The position numbers and the translations under genes are program-made. DNA of 6,218 nucleotides, taken from 40CM-2-70-7 sp035505915 (GTDB lineage Bacteria > Gemmatimonadota > Gemmatimonadetes > Gemmatimonadales > GWC2-71-9). The notes below the pieces were generated by a model. It saw nothing but the letters and a program-made list of their open reading frames with translations. It was not told where the DNA came from and made no database searches. This document shows, piece by piece, positions 6,047 to 6,218 of this stretch. The stretch's first letter is position 1. Each line of letters opens with the position of its first letter. The stretch covers positions 1 through 6,218 of the forward strand of contig DATJQI010000001.1 in NCBI GenBank assembly GCA_035505915.1, given 5' to 3'.

Positions 6047-6202
6047 ATGGGCCTCCGTCACGCGGGATCCCTGCGGACACACCGATGACTGTATCGGCGA
6101 TTTCTACCCCAGGGACGACCGCGTATTTGTTCGCCTCGCGGGCGCCGCTCGGGAAACTCGATCACGGCGCGCGCGGTTCGGTCCCCGTCCCGCCGCCGCG
6201 GC

Positions 6203-6211
6203 TGCTATAAT
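6203..6211 (+). promoter_or_regulatory. Extended -10 promoter at the right edge
   Basis: TGCTATAAT is a perfect TATAAT hexamer with an extended TGn element, standing out in a very GC-rich stretch and followed by GCGCC. No good -35 is seen 16-18 bases upstream, which an extended -10 can tolerate. It points rightward, so the transcript would begin at or just past the window end. Confidence 0.5.
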
Positions 6212-6218
6212 GCGCCGC

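Noticed and set aside
6082..6097. Small dyad CCGAT-N6-ATCGG upstream of the secreted-protein gene
   Set aside because: Five-base arms are expected by chance at this length; no promoter elements place it as an operator.

Overview
The window is GC-rich bacterial DNA (roughly two thirds G+C by eye) from an organism I cannot name. The peptidase, the IS21 element and the gene debris would fit a GC-rich soil or sediment lineage such as Methylomirabilota/Rokubacteria or a deltaproteobacterium-like group, but no marker gene fixes this.

Layout. Positions 1-1505 look like a decaying accessory region read on the minus strand. It holds the toxin-binding domain of a ParS/MbcA-type antitoxin with no RES toxin in view (149-358), the C-terminal part of a formylglycine-generating-enzyme (FGE/SUMF1) domain (572-988), and an unrecognised gene with a good promoter and ribosome site that appears frameshifted (949-1505). 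Positions 1673-2682 are an overlapping or closely coupled minus-strand pair: a small proline-rich hypothetical protein and an exported HExxH metallopeptidase of the peptidase-MA type.

Positions 2683-2800 are a tandem array of ~22-bp units packed with GATC (13 copies in 114 bp). Next comes an IS21-family insertion sequence (about 2803-5330) with an intact istA transposase and istB helper ATPase. Directly behind it is a small nucleotidyltransferase of the MNT type (5359-5679) with no HEPN partner. A second GATC array of the same unit follows at 5831-5900 in inverted orientation. The last gene, on the minus strand, is a 58-residue secreted protein (5870-6046) whose last codons lie in that second array. 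The window ends at a strong extended -10 promoter pointing out of the right edge.

How it fits together. IstA and IstB form one transposition machine. The other genes do not form an evident pathway. The most unusual feature is the pair of inverted GATC-rich arrays that bracket the IS21 element plus nucleotidyltransferase and run into the ends of the two flanking small genes. I see no clear new defence or catalytic system.
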